From positions 20,707 through 84,706 of the forward strand of contig CAWEUU010000007.1 in the NCBI GenBank assembly GCA_963812335.1: a stretch of DNA of 64,000 bases. The letters are read 5' to 3'. The position numbers were made by a program, and so were the translations under genes. The notes beneath the pieces are model-generated. The model was not told the DNA's origin. It was given only the letters and a program-made list of their open reading frames with translations, and did no database searches. This DNA is from VRUE01 sp963812335 (GTDB lineage: Bacteria; Actinomycetota; Thermoleophilia; Solirubrobacterales; 70-9). Positions 40,419 to 48,781 of this stretch are shown piece by piece (position 1 is the stretch's first letter; the number at the start of each line of letters is the position of its first letter).

Positions 40419-41405
40419 TTACTCCTGGCTTAGGTCGAGGCCGCGGGCCTGCAGGGTCTCGACCACTTCGTCGATCGACTTCGAGCCGAAGTTCGGGATC
40501 GCGTTCAGCTCCGACCGCGTTTTGCGGACCAGGTCGCCGACGGTCTGCACGCCGGCGCGCTTGAGGCAGTTGTAGGAGCGCACGCCGAGCTCGAGCTCCT
40601 CGATCAGGATCTCGTCGAGGCCGTTGTTCGCCGCTACGCCGCCATCGCCGCCGATCGCAGCGAGGCCGTCACCGGCCAGCGCGGGCGCAGCCGCCTCGCG
40701 CGCGGTCAGCTCCTCGACCCGCTCGGCGTCGGTGAATATCGCCAGCGTCTTGATCAGGATCTCGGAGGCCTCGCGCAGCGCCGCCGCGGGCTCAAGCGAG
40801 CCGTCGGTCTCAAGGTCCAGGCTGAGTTTGTCGAAGTCGGTGCGCTGGCCGACGCGCGCGGTCGAGACCGCGTAGGAGGCGCGCCGGATCGGCGAGAAGA
40901 TCGAGTCGATCGGGATCACGCCGATCGGCTGGTCGTCGGACTTGTTCTCTTCGGCCGGCGAGTAGCCACGGCCGCGACCGATCGTCAGGTAGACCTCGAG
41001 CTTGGTCTTTTTCTCCAGCGTCGCGATCGGCGCGTCGGGGTTGAGGATCTCGACCCCGGAGGGGAGGTCGATGTCCTTCGCCTTGACCTCGCCAGGGCCG
41101 GTGGCGACCAGGGGGGCCTCGATCTCGTCGGCGTCGGTGTGCATGCGGACCACGAGATCCTTCAGGTTGAGGACGATGTCGGTGACGTCCTCTTTGACGC
41201 CCGGCACGCTTGAGAACTCGTGCGCGACGCCCTCGATGCGGACACTGGTGACGGCGGCGCCGCCCAGGGAAGAGAGCAACACGCGGCGCAGGCTGTTGCC
41301 GAAGGTGTAGCCGAAACCCTTGTCGAGGGGCTCGATCGTGAAGTTGCCGCGACGGTCATCCGCTTTCTCGGCGGTAATACGAGGGACCTGAAAGTCAGTG
41401 GTCAT
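40419..41405 (-). CDS. rpoA: RNA polymerase alpha subunit
   Basis: 328 residues. N-terminal dimerisation domain with EPLDKGFGYTFGNSLRRVLL and the assembly loop YLTIGRGRGYSPAEENK; C-terminal DNA-binding domain with ELELGVRSYNCLKRAGVQTV and LNAIPNFGSKSIDEVVETL. The linker between (about 235-255) is Ala/Gly-rich (PALAGDGLAAIGGDGG) and longer than average. Essential; cotranscribed with rpsD and rplQ. Confidence 0.98.
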   Translation of the reverse strand: MTTDFQVPRITAEKADDRRGNFTIEPLDKGFGYTFGNSLRRVLLSSLGGAAVTSVRIEGVAHEFSSVPGVKEDVTDIVLNLKDLVVRMHTDADEIEAPLVATGPGEVKAKDIDLPSGVEILNPDAPIATLEKKTKLEVYLTIGRGRGYSPAEENKSDDQPIGVIPIDSIFSPIRRASYAVSTARVGQRTDFDKLSLDLETDGSLEPAAALREASEILIKTLAIFTDAERVEELTAREAAAPALAGDGLAAIGGDGGVAANNGLDEILIEELELGVRSYNCLKRAGVQTVGDLVRKTRSELNAIPNFGSKSIDEVVETLQARGLDLSQE

Positions 41406-41443
41406 GGGTTCCTTGCCTATGGTGTTTCAGAAATCAGTCCGGA

Positions 41444-42064
41444 CTACTTGGAGTACAGCTCGACGATCAGCTGCTCCTGCACCGGCGCCGAGATCTCCGC
41501 GCGCTCGGGGAGGCGCAGGACCTTGGCGGTGAGCGAGTCATGGTCGGCCTGCAGCCAGGCCGGCACGGTCGAGACGAGCTCGGTCGCTTTGCGAATCGCG
41601 TCCGTCGCCGCCGAGCCGGCTTTGACCGAGATCACATCCTCGGGACGGACTTGGTAGGAGGGGACGTCGACGCGGCGGCCGTTGACCATCCAGTGGCCGT
41701 GGCTGACCAGTTGGCGGGCCTGGCGGCGCGAGGCGGCGAATCCGAGCCGCACGAGCACGTTGTCGAGCCTCGACTCGAGCAGGCGCAGGAGGTTCTCGCC
41801 GGTGACGCCCTCCTGGCGCGAGGCCTTCTCGTAGTAGGCGCGGAACTGGCTCTCGAGCACCTGGTAATAGCGGCGCGTCTTCTGCTTCTCGCGCAGCTGC
41901 ACGCGGTACTCGGACTGGCGCATACGACCGCGGCCGTGGTCGCCGGGCGGGTAGGAGCGACGCTCGACGCCGCACTTGTCGGTGAAGCAGCGCTCGCCCT
42001 TGAGGAAGAGCTTCTGGCCCTCGCGGCGGCACTGCTTGCACTGGGCTCCGGTGTCGCGGGCCAC
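41444..42064 (-). CDS. rpsD: 30S ribosomal protein S4 (zinc type)
   Basis: 206 residues. N-terminal CKQCRREG and CFTDKCG supply four cysteines, the zinc-binding form. The S4 RNA-binding domain follows (ESRLDNVLVRLGFAASRRQA, then RQLVSHGHWMVNGRRVDVPS). Start is GTG; its first base overlaps the rpsK stop (TAGTG). Assembly-initiating protein of the small subunit and translational regulator in other bacteria. Confidence 0.98.
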   Translation of the reverse strand: MARDTGAQCKQCRREGQKLFLKGERCFTDKCGVERRSYPPGDHGRGRMRQSEYRVQLREKQKTRRYYQVLESQFRAYYEKASRQEGVTGENLLRLLESRLDNVLVRLGFAASRRQARQLVSHGHWMVNGRRVDVPSYQVRPEDVISVKAGSAATDAIRKATELVSTVPAWLQADHDSLTAKVLRLPERAEISAPVQEQLIVELYSK

Positions 42065-42465
42065 TAGACGCGCCTCCGCTTCTTCGGCCGGCAGCCGTTG
42101 TGGGCCTGCGGCGAGACATCCTTGACCGTGGTCACGTCGAGCCCGGCGGCCTGCAGCGAGCGGATCGCCGTCTCGCGCCCCGAGCCGGCGCCCTTGGCGA
42201 AGACCTCGACTTTTTCGAGCCCGTGCTCCATACCCTTCTTGGCCGCCGCGTCGGCGGTGACCTGGGCGGCGAACGGGGTCGACTTGCGCGAGCCTTTGAA
42301 GCCCGCCGAGCCGGCCGACTCCCAGGCGATCACGTTGCCCTGGGGGTCGGTGAGGGTGACGATCGTGTTGTTGAAGGAAGTCTTGATGTGGGCCTGCCCG
42401 TAGGCGATGTTCTTTTTCACCCGGCGTCGGGTGCGACCTTTGGCTGGTTTTTTCGCTGCTGCCAT
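42064..42465 (-). CDS. rpsK: 30S ribosomal protein S11
   Basis: 133 residues with a Lys/Arg-rich N-terminus (KKPAKGRTRRRVKKNIAYGQ) and the S11 core NNTIVTLTDPQGNVIAW, GSGRETAIRSLQAAGLDV and the C-terminal HNGCRPKKRRRV. Platform protein of the small subunit. Part of the alpha operon, 8 bp downstream of rpsM. Confidence 0.98.
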   Translation of the reverse strand: MAAAKKPAKGRTRRRVKKNIAYGQAHIKTSFNNTIVTLTDPQGNVIAWESAGSAGFKGSRKSTPFAAQVTADAAAKKGMEHGLEKVEVFAKGAGSGRETAIRSLQAAGLDVTTVKDVSPQAHNGCRPKKRRRV

Positions 42466-42473
42466 GCCGCCCC

Positions 42474-42845
42474 CTAAACCTTGCGCCTGCCGGCGATGCT
42501 CATCCGGCGCGGGCCCTTGCGGCCGCGCGCGTTGGTCTTCGTCCGCTGTCCCCGGACCGGCAGGCCGCGGCGATGGCGCAATCCCCGGTAGGAGCCGATC
42601 TCCATCAGCCGTTTGACGTCCTGGGAGCGCTCGCGCCGCAGGTCGCCCTCGACCTCGCGCCGCTCGACCGCCTCGCGCAGCTTCACGACCTCTTCCTCGG
42701 TCAAGTCCTTGACCGGAGTGTTCGGGTCGATCTTGGTCTCGGCGAGGATCTCCTGCGCGGTGGAGCGGCCGATGCCGAAGATGTAGGTGAGCCCGATCTC
42801 GATCCGCTTGCCGACCGGAATGTTGATCCCTGCGATCCGTGCCAT
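42474..42845 (-). CDS. rpsM: 30S ribosomal protein S13
   Basis: 123 residues. MARIAGINIPVGKRIEIGLT and the C-terminal GLRHRRGLPVRGQRTKTNAR are diagnostic. Head protein contacting tRNA in the P site. Follows rpmJ at 5 bp, the usual alpha-operon order. Confidence 0.98.
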   Translation of the reverse strand: MARIAGINIPVGKRIEIGLTYIFGIGRSTAQEILAETKIDPNTPVKDLTEEEVVKLREAVERREVEGDLRRERSQDVKRLMEIGSYRGLRHRRGLPVRGQRTKTNARGRKGPRRMSIAGRRKV

Positions 42846-42850
42846 CAGAT

Positions 42851-42964
42851 CTACCCCTGCCTTTGCTTGTGGCGGGGGTTTTGGCAGATGACGAGGACCG
42901 CCCCGTTACGGCGGATTACCTTGCACTTTTCGCACATCGGCTTTACGGAAGCTCGGACCTTCAT
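42851..42964 (-). CDS. rpmJ: 50S ribosomal protein L36 (zinc type)
   Basis: 37 residues: MKVRASVKPMCEKCKVIRRN followed by CQNPRHKQRQG. Cys-Cys-Cys-His zinc ligands are all present. First gene of the rpmJ-rpsM-rpsK-rpsD-rpoA-rplQ unit. infA, normally directly upstream, is absent. Confidence 0.97.
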   Translation of the reverse strand: MKVRASVKPMCEKCKVIRRNGAVLVICQNPRHKQRQG

Positions 42965-43035
42965 CGCTCCGGGGTTTGTCTCGACTACAGGACTCCCGTC
43001 CGCCCCATGAATCGGGCAGGCGGGCACGAACAAAA

Positions 43036-43050
43036 CGGCCCTCAGGGCCG
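43036..43050 (-). terminator. Hairpin with T-run between map and rpmJ
   Basis: CGGCCCT and AGGGCCG form a 7-bp stem around one base; on the minus strand it is followed by TTTTG. It could end the map transcript before rpmJ. Confidence 0.55.
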
Positions 43051-43151
43051 ACGGAGAAAGATAGCAGGGGGGCGCTTCTGAGGCACCCTGCCTGAAGCCG
43101 GGTAATTGTGGCCTCGGGGGAACACACCGGCCTCTCACCCACGCTCGCGTG

Positions 43152-43198
43152 TTCCGCTGTTCCTTTGCCCTGTTATTTCCGGCAAAGGAACAGCGGAA
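43152..43198. repeat. Palindromic repeat B, copy 2
   Basis: TTCCGCTGTTCCTTTGCC (43152-43169) pairs perfectly over 18 bp with 43181-43198 around CTGTTATTTCC. Copy 1 at 7925-7971 has the same arm core and TGCCGTGCTATTT. Located 9 bases after the map stop. Confidence 0.87.
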
Positions 43199-43207
43199 GG
43201 AGCGGGG

Positions 43208-43966
43208 TCAGTTGTCTTCGTGCCAGGGGGTGAGGATGCGGGGGCCGTCGGCGGTTACCGCGACGGTGAACTCGAAGTGGGCGGCCAGGGAGCCGTCCTG
43301 GGAGTAGACGGCCCAGCCGTCCTCGCCCATGCGGACCAGGGGCCCGCCGGCGTTGACCATCGGCTCGATCGCCAGCACCGTTCCCTCCTCCAGCTCCGGC
43401 CCCTTTCCCGGCTCGCCGAAGTTCGGCACCTGCGGCTCCTCGTGCATGTCGCGGCCGATCCCGTGGCCGACCAGGGTGCGGATGATCGAGAGGCCCTCGA
43501 TCTCGACCGCGCGCTGAATCGCCGCCGATACGTCGCCGAGGTGGTTGCCCGGCTGCATCTGCCCGACTCCGGCAAAGAGCGCCGCCCTGGTCACGTCGAG
43601 CAGCTTGCGCGCCTCCGGTGAGATCGAGCCGACCGGCACGGTCATCGCCGCGTCGGCGACCCAGCCGTCCTTGATCACGCCGACGTCGACCGAGAGCACG
43701 TCGCCGCGCTTCAGCTCGTGGGGACCGGGGATGCCGTGGACGACCATCGAATTGGGCGAGGCGCAGATCGAGCCCGGGAAGCCCCGGTAGCCCTTGAAGG
43801 CCGGCTCGGCGCCCTGCGAGCGGATGAACTTCTCCGCCGCATCGTCGAGCTGCTTGGTGGTCACGCCGGGCCGGGCCTTGGCGGCGACCATCCTCAGACA
43901 GCGGACCAGGATCTGTCCGGCCGCGGCCATCTGCTCAACCTGCTCCGGGCTCTTGAGGATGATCAT
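43208..43966 (-). CDS. map: Methionine aminopeptidase, type I
   Basis: 252 residues from ATG 43966; the frame opens upstream to 44011 but would overlap adk. Metal ligands: the Asp pair in SVDVGVIKDGWVADAA, His in LVGHGIGRDMHEEP, Glu in LAIEPMVNAGG and the last Glu in HFEFTVAV. Removes the initiator methionine from new proteins. It follows adk as usual; the two likely share a transcript. Confidence 0.96.
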   Translation of the reverse strand: MIILKSPEQVEQMAAAGQILVRCLRMVAAKARPGVTTKQLDDAAEKFIRSQGAEPAFKGYRGFPGSICASPNSMVVHGIPGPHELKRGDVLSVDVGVIKDGWVADAAMTVPVGSISPEARKLLDVTRAALFAGVGQMQPGNHLGDVSAAIQRAVEIEGLSIIRTLVGHGIGRDMHEEPQVPNFGEPGKGPELEEGTVLAIEPMVNAGGPLVRMGEDGWAVYSQDGSLAAHFEFTVAVTADGPRILTPWHEDN

Positions 43967-43994
43967 CCGGTACACGCTAACCGCCCCCGCAGGG

Positions 43995-44675
43995 CTAGAT
44001 CGCCTCGTCACCTTCGAGCTTCAGCGTCGCCAGCATGCGGCGCAGCTCGTCAGCGACGGCATCCGGGGCGGCGCTGCCGTCGATCCGGCGCAACAGGCTC
44101 TGGTGGTCGTAGAACTCGATCAGCGGCTCGGTCTTCTCGTGGTAGGTGTCGAGCCGGTGGCGGATCACCTCGGGCTTGTCGTCGTCGCGGATCGTCAGCT
44201 CGCTGCCGTCGACGTCGCAGACGCCCTCGCGCTCGGGCGGGTTGAAGTCGACGTGGAAGACGTGTCCGTTCTCGACGCAGGTGCGGCGGCCGCCGAGGCG
44301 GCGCACCACCTCATCGTCAGGGGCGTCGATCAGCAGGACAGCCGTCAGCCGCCGGCGCAGCTCGGTCAGCTTCGCCGCCAGCGCCTCCGCCTGCGGCACG
44401 GTGCGGGGGAAGCCGTCGAGGATGAAGCCGTCGGCCGCCTCCGCCGAGTCGATCCGCTCGCCGATCGCGCCGACAATCACCTCGTCCGGCACCAGGTCGC
44501 CACGGTCCATGTACTCCTTCGCCGCCCTGCCCAGCTCGGTTTCGTCGCGCACGGCGGCGCGCAGGATGTCGCCGGTAGCCCAATAGGGCAGTTGCAGATC
44601 CCCCTGCAAACGCTCGCCCTGGGTGCCCTTCCCGCTGCCGGGCGGCCCGAGAAGTACAAGATTGAGCTGATTCAT
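43995..44675 (-). CDS. adk: Adenylate kinase
   Basis: 226 residues. P-loop LLGPPGSGKGTQ, AMP-binding GFILDGFPRTVPQA, and a long LID domain (about residues 125-160) with a cysteine pair (CVENGHVF... and VCDVDG), the extended-LID form. Converts ATP plus AMP to two ADP. The usual secY-adk-map order is kept, but secY-adk are parted by repeat C1 (150 bp). Confidence 0.97.
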   Translation of the reverse strand: MNQLNLVLLGPPGSGKGTQGERLQGDLQLPYWATGDILRAAVRDETELGRAAKEYMDRGDLVPDEVIVGAIGERIDSAEAADGFILDGFPRTVPQAEALAAKLTELRRRLTAVLLIDAPDDEVVRRLGGRRTCVENGHVFHVDFNPPEREGVCDVDGSELTIRDDDKPEVIRHRLDTYHEKTEPLIEFYDHQSLLRRIDGSAAPDAVADELRRMLATLKLEGDEAI

Positions 44676-44697
44676 GTCAGTGAGTTAGTGAATGGAA

Positions 44698-44818
44698 CGG
44701 CCGTGAAAACCAAGTAGATCGCTGGACGCAGGGAGGGAGGTGAGGGGAGCGCACTTTTTTGTGCGTGACCCGATCCGACCGACTGAGGACGGCGATATAC
44801 GCCGGTTTGCAGCGGCCG
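44698..44818. repeat. Palindromic element C, copy 1
   Basis: About 120 bases with imperfect inverted ends (GGCCGTGAAAACC against the complement of GGTTTGCAGCGGCC) and a core with GGACGCAGGGAGG, then GAGCGCACTTTTTTGTGCGT hairpin and GACCGACTGAGGACG. Core matches copies at 60710 and 61711. Lies between secY and adk inside the operon. Confidence 0.85.
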
Positions 44819-44827
44819 CGCCTGAGG

Positions 44828-46102
44828 TTATTTCAAAAACCCCTCGTAGTTGCGCATCATGAGCTGGGCCTCCAGCTGCTTGACCGTGTCGAGAGCCACG
44901 CCGATCACGATCAGGATCGAGGTGCCGCCGAAAAAGAAGTTGGCCGAGGTCTGGCTGATCAGGATCGTCGGCAGGGCCGCCACGGCGCCCAGGTAGAGAG
45001 CACCGGGGAAGGTCAGCCGCGAAAGAATCCGGTCGAGGTACTCGGCCGTCGGCCGGCCCGGACGCACGCCGGGTATGAAGCCGCCGTATTTCTTCAGGTT
45101 GTCGGCCTGGTCGACCGGGTTGAAGGTGACCGCGGTGTAGAAGTAGGTGAAGATGATGATGAAGAAGACCTCGCCGACCACATAGGCCCAGCCGTCGGGG
45201 CTGAAGAAGGCGGCGAAGTCGAGTGCGGCCGGGGTGTTGAGCAGCTGGCCGATGGTCGGCGGGAAGGCCATGATCGAGGCGGCGAAGATGACCGGGATCA
45301 CGCCCGCCATGTTGACCCGCAACGGCAGGTAGGTCGATCCGCCCGAGGTCATTTTGCGCCCGACCATGCGTTTCGCGTACTGGACCGGGATCCGCCGCTG
45401 GCCCTCCTGGACGAAGACGATCGCGACGATCACCGCGAGCGCGACGAAGGGCATCATCACGACGAAAACCTGGTCGGGGTTGGTCCACCAGGCCTGGATC
45501 CCGCCGGGCAGGCCCGAGACGATCGAGGCGAAGATCATCAGCGAGATGCCGTTACCGATGCCGCGCTGGGTGATCAGCTCGCCCAGCCACATCAGCAGGG
45601 TGCAGCCCGCGGTCAGGCAGATCACGATCAGCAGGACTTTCGGCCCGCCGAGCGAGGCAAGGCCGTTTTCGCCGCCTGCCTGGGTGCCGAAGGACTGGAA
45701 GAGGAGGACGAAGCCCCAGGACTGGCCGAAGGCGAGTCCGACGGTGAGGTAGCGCGTGTACTGGGTGATCTTCTGCTGCCCGACCTCGCCCTCTTTCTGC
45801 AGTTTCTCCAGCGAGGGCACGACCACGGTCAGCAGCTGCAGGATGATCGAGGCCGTGATGTAGGGCATGATCCCCAGCGCAAACAGGGAGAGCCGTTCGA
45901 GCGCACCGCCGGAGAAGAGGCTGAGGAAGCCGAGCACGTTGCCGCCGGCGAAGTTCTGTGAGAGTTCCTTGACCGCGTCGGCGTCGACGCCGGGCGCCGG
46001 GATGTAGGCGCCGAGCCGGTAAAGCAACAGCATCGCCGCGGTGAACGCGAGCTTCTTGCGGATCTCCGCGACGCTGAAAGCGTTCGCAATAGTCCTGACC
46101 AT
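44828..46102 (-). CDS. secY: Protein translocase subunit SecY
   Basis: 424 residues with ten membrane helices. LLYRLGAYIPAPGVD, the plug region LGIMPYITASIILQLL, and PGVRPGRPTAEYLDRIL near the C-terminus are SecY motifs. Forms the protein-conducting channel with SecE and SecG. Start ATG overlaps the rplO stop (TAATG). Confidence 0.97.
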   Translation of the reverse strand: MVRTIANAFSVAEIRKKLAFTAAMLLLYRLGAYIPAPGVDADAVKELSQNFAGGNVLGFLSLFSGGALERLSLFALGIMPYITASIILQLLTVVVPSLEKLQKEGEVGQQKITQYTRYLTVGLAFGQSWGFVLLFQSFGTQAGGENGLASLGGPKVLLIVICLTAGCTLLMWLGELITQRGIGNGISLMIFASIVSGLPGGIQAWWTNPDQVFVVMMPFVALAVIVAIVFVQEGQRRIPVQYAKRMVGRKMTSGGSTYLPLRVNMAGVIPVIFAASIMAFPPTIGQLLNTPAALDFAAFFSPDGWAYVVGEVFFIIIFTYFYTAVTFNPVDQADNLKKYGGFIPGVRPGRPTAEYLDRILSRLTFPGALYLGAVAALPTILISQTSANFFFGGTSILIVIGVALDTVKQLEAQLMMRNYEGFLK

Positions 46103-46614
46103 TACGGCTCCAGAGTGTGACAGGAACCGCCGGCTGCCTCGATCTTCTCCTTGGCGGCCGCGCTGAAGGCATGCGCGTGGACATCGAGCTTCTTCGAGAT
46201 CTCGCCGCGGGCGAGGACCTTGACCGGGTCAGAGCGCCGCGCCAGGCCCTTTTCCTTCAGCGTCTCGGGCTTGACCTCGGCACCGGCGTCGAAGCGCTCC
46301 TCGAGATCGCCGACGTTGACCGGCTGGGTCGTGGTGCGGAATTTCTCGAACGGCATCGATTGCTTTTTGTGCGGGCCGCGCAGCTTTCGCATCCGCATGT
46401 GGATCGGGTTCTGCCCGCCCTCATACGCAGCGTTCTTCTTCGACCCCGAGCGCGCCCCGTAGCCTTTGTGCCCGCGGCCAGAGGTCTTCCCCAGCCCCGA
46501 GCCCTCGCCGCGGCCCAACCGCTTGCGCGGCCTTTTCGACCCGGGCTTGGGCGAAAGATTGTGCAGCCCGATCTCCTCAGACCGCGCCGTCCCTTTCGAA
46601 GCTTTCTCAGCCAC
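46102..46614 (-). CDS. rplO: 50S ribosomal protein L15
   Basis: 170 residues. HNLSPKPGSKRPRKRLGRGE and the GSGLGKTSGRGHKGYGARSG glycine-rich stretch are diagnostic. Start GTG 46614 overlaps the rpmD stop by 8 bp. Longer than average L15 (about 145) through extra residues at the N-terminus (AEKASKGTARSEE). Confidence 0.97.
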   Translation of the reverse strand: MAEKASKGTARSEEIGLHNLSPKPGSKRPRKRLGRGEGSGLGKTSGRGHKGYGARSGSKKNAAYEGGQNPIHMRMRKLRGPHKKQSMPFEKFRTTTQPVNVGDLEERFDAGAEVKPETLKEKGLARRSDPVKVLARGEISKKLDVHAHAFSAAAKEKIEAAGGSCHTLEP

Positions 46615-46786
46615 CGTCGACCTCCACCAGATGCGAGACCACGTTCAGCTGGCCCCGCAACTGCGGCGAGTCCTTCTTCTCAGAAGCATTCCCGATCTTG
46701 CCCAACCCCAACGCATAGAGCGTCGCTTTCTGGCTCGGGTTCGACCCGTTTGCCGACTTGATCTGCTTGACCTTCACCGAGCTCAC
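46607..46786 (-). CDS. rpmD: 50S ribosomal protein L30
   Basis: 59 residues read directly: SSVKVKQIKSANGSNPSQKA then TLYALGLGKIGNASEKKDSP and LRGQLNVVSHLVEVDGG. The L30 pattern (KVxQxKSxxGxxxxQKxTLxALGL) is clear. Start GTG 46786 overlaps the rpsE stop by 4 bp. Small gene of the spc operon between rpsE and rplO. Confidence 0.95.
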   Translation of the reverse strand: MSSVKVKQIKSANGSNPSQKATLYALGLGKIGNASEKKDSPQLRGQLNVVSHLVEVDGG

Positions 46787-47418
46787 GAGCTCTCCTCAGC
46801 TTTCTCCTCCTCGGCGGGGGCCTCCTCAGCTTTCGGCTCCTCAGCGGGAGCCTCAGGCGCATCTCCCGCGGCCGAATTGCCATTCGACTTCTGCACTCCG
46901 AGTACCTGGGCCACAGTGAGCCCCCGCAACTCCGCAACCTCCTCAGGCCGCCGCAACCGCACCAGCCCGTCCATGGTGGCCTTGACCAGGTTGATCGGGT
47001 TTTGCGTGCCGATGCTCTTGGTCAGCACGTCGCGTACGCCGCCGAGCTCGAGCACGGCGCGCACGCCGCCGCCGGCGATCACCCCGGTACCGGGGCTGGC
47101 CGGCCGCAGGACGACGTGGCCGGCGCCGTAGCGGCCGATGATCTTGTGGGTAAGCGTCTGCCCGTATTTGGGCACGCGGATCAGGCTCTTGCGGGCGTTC
47201 TCGACCGCCTTCTGGATCGCCAGCGGAACCTCACGGGCCTTGCCGTAGCCAATCCCTACGACGCCCTCTTCGTCGCCGACGGCGACCAGCGCCGTGAACG
47301 AGAAGCGACGGCCGCCCTTGACGACCTTGGCGACGCGGTTGATCTCGATCACGCGCTCCTGGAGATCGAGCCCCTTCGGGGTCACCGTCTCCACCCTGCT
47401 CATGTCCATGCCTTTCAT
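46783..47418 (-). CDS. rpsE: 30S ribosomal protein S5 with acidic C-terminal tail
   Basis: 211 residues. Core with KGGRRFSFTALVAVGDEEG, GYGKAREVPLAIQKAVENAR and GTGVIAGGGVRAVLELGGV. After the usual end (VAQVLGVQK) there is a tail of about 38 residues rich in Glu, Ala and Pro (APAEEPKAEEAPAEEEKAEE). Start could be ATG 47418, 47409 or 47403. The tail is one of several low-complexity extensions on ribosomal proteins here. Confidence 0.97.
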   Translation of the reverse strand: MKGMDMSRVETVTPKGLDLQERVIEINRVAKVVKGGRRFSFTALVAVGDEEGVVGIGYGKAREVPLAIQKAVENARKSLIRVPKYGQTLTHKIIGRYGAGHVVLRPASPGTGVIAGGGVRAVLELGGVRDVLTKSIGTQNPINLVKATMDGLVRLRRPEEVAELRGLTVAQVLGVQKSNGNSAAGDAPEAPAEEPKAEEAPAEEEKAEESS

Positions 47419-47464
47419 CGGACGTGGGAAGGTAGCGGACGGCGGGAATCGCAGCGGTGGCTCA

Positions 47465-47818
47465 TCAGAATCTCAGGCCTCCCTCGCGGGCGCCTTCGGC
47501 CAGCGCCTTGACGCGACCGTGGAACTTGTAGCCGCCGCGGTCGAAGACGCAGGCCTCGATGCCGGCGGCCTTGGCCCGCTCGGCGATCAGTTCGCCCGCC
47601 CGCTTCGCCTGCGCTTCGGCGCTGAGCTTGCGCAACTCGGGCTCGGTCCAGTTTGCCGCAGCCAGCGTGCTGCCGGCCGCGTCGTCGATGAGCTGGGCAA
47701 AGACGCCGCGGTTGGAGCGGTAGACGGAGAGGCGCGGGCGCTCGGCGCTGCCGACGATCCGGGCGCGGACGCGGCGGCGCCGGCGCAGGCGCTGCTGGCG
47801 TTTGGTCATGACGGTCAT
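47465..47818 (-). CDS. rplR: 50S ribosomal protein L18
   Basis: 117 residues (ATG 47818; ATG 47809 possible). RRVRARIVGSAERPRLSVYR and VFDRGGYKFHGRVKALAEGA are diagnostic. Binds 5S rRNA with L5. Start overlaps the rplF stop by 4 bp. Usual spc order rplF-rplR-rpsE. Confidence 0.97.
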   Translation of the reverse strand: MTVMTKRQQRLRRRRRVRARIVGSAERPRLSVYRSNRGVFAQLIDDAAGSTLAAANWTEPELRKLSAEAQAKRAGELIAERAKAAGIEACVFDRGGYKFHGRVKALAEGAREGGLRF

Positions 47819-48348
47819 GCGCGCTTGCCGACCTTGCGCACGACGTGCTCGTCGCGGTAGCGGATTCCCTTGCCCTTGTAGGGCTCCGGCGGGCGGCGCT
47901 TGCGGATATCCGCGGCGACCTGCCCGACCAGCTGCTTGTCGATCCCGCGCACGACCACCTCGGTCGGCTGCGGAACCTCGAACTCGATTCCCTCGGGCGG
48001 CTCAATCGCAACCGGATGGGAGTAGCCGAGTGCCATCTCCAGGGTCTTGCCCTTCAGCGCCGCCCTGTAGCCGACGCCCTGGATCTCCAGCCGCTTCTCG
48101 AAGCCGTCGACAACGCCCTCGACCATGTTCGCGATCAGGCTGCGGGTCAAGCCGTGCAGGGCCCGGTGCTCGCCGCGGTCGGTCGGGCGGGCGACGGTGA
48201 TCGAGCCGTCGTCCTGGGCGACCGTCATCTCCGCCGCGAGGTCCTGCTCCAGCTCGCCCTTCGGGCCCTTGACCGCAACCCGCCCGGGGGCGAGCTCGAC
48301 CGTGACGGACTCGGGGACTGCGATCGGTTTTCTGCCAATTCGACTCAT
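47815..48348 (-). CDS. rplF: 50S ribosomal protein L6
   Basis: 177 residues from ATG 48348 (MSRIGRKPIAVPESV); the frame runs on upstream only as rpsH shadow. The two repeated domains end with the L6 signature PEPYKGKGIRYRDEHVVRKV. Near the factor-binding site of the large subunit. Confidence 0.97.
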   Translation of the reverse strand: MSRIGRKPIAVPESVTVELAPGRVAVKGPKGELEQDLAAEMTVAQDDGSITVARPTDRGEHRALHGLTRSLIANMVEGVVDGFEKRLEIQGVGYRAALKGKTLEMALGYSHPVAIEPPEGIEFEVPQPTEVVVRGIDKQLVGQVAADIRKRRPPEPYKGKGIRYRDEHVVRKVGKRA

Positions 48349-48364
48349 GATCGGACGTTCCGTC

Positions 48365-48760
48365 TCACCATACGTAGGCGACGACCTCGCCGCCCACACC
48401 CCTCTGCTTGGCCTCGTGCCCGGTCATCACGCCGACCGAGGTGCTGACGATCGCCGTGCCGGTGCCGCCGTCCACGCGCGGCACTTCGGTGTGGTCGACG
48501 TAGCGCCGCCGGCCCGGTCGCGAGATCCGCTCCAGCCCGGCGATCACCGGTAGGCGGTCCTCGGTGTACTTGAGCCGGATCTCGAGCGCCTCGCCGACCT
48601 TTGCCGGCTTGCGCCGGAAGTCGGTGATGTAGCCCTGCTCCTTGAGGATCCGCGTCATCTCCTCCTTGAGCCGCGAGGCGGGGATCTGCACGTCGTCGTG
48701 GCCGGAGCCCAGCGCGTTGCGGATCCGGGTCAGGTAATCGGATATCGGGTCGTTCAGCAT
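48365..48760 (-). CDS. rpsH: 30S ribosomal protein S8
   Basis: 131 residues. DPISDYLTRIRNALGSGHDD at the start and GTGTAIVSTSVGVMTGHEA at the end are the S8 motifs. Central-domain assembly protein; regulates the spc operon in Escherichia coli. 16 bp before rplF. Confidence 0.97.
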   Translation of the reverse strand: MLNDPISDYLTRIRNALGSGHDDVQIPASRLKEEMTRILKEQGYITDFRRKPAKVGEALEIRLKYTEDRLPVIAGLERISRPGRRRYVDHTEVPRVDGGTGTAIVSTSVGVMTGHEAKQRGVGGEVVAYVW

Positions 48761-48781
48761 CGGTTCGTCAGTCCTGTCTCG

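Larger units (their letters stand above)
42965..43207. other. Gap between map and rpmJ, lacking infA
   Basis: 243 bases with the hairpin at 43036-43050 and palindromic repeat B copy 2. No frame resembles IF-1 on either strand, although infA usually occupies this place. Confidence 0.7.
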
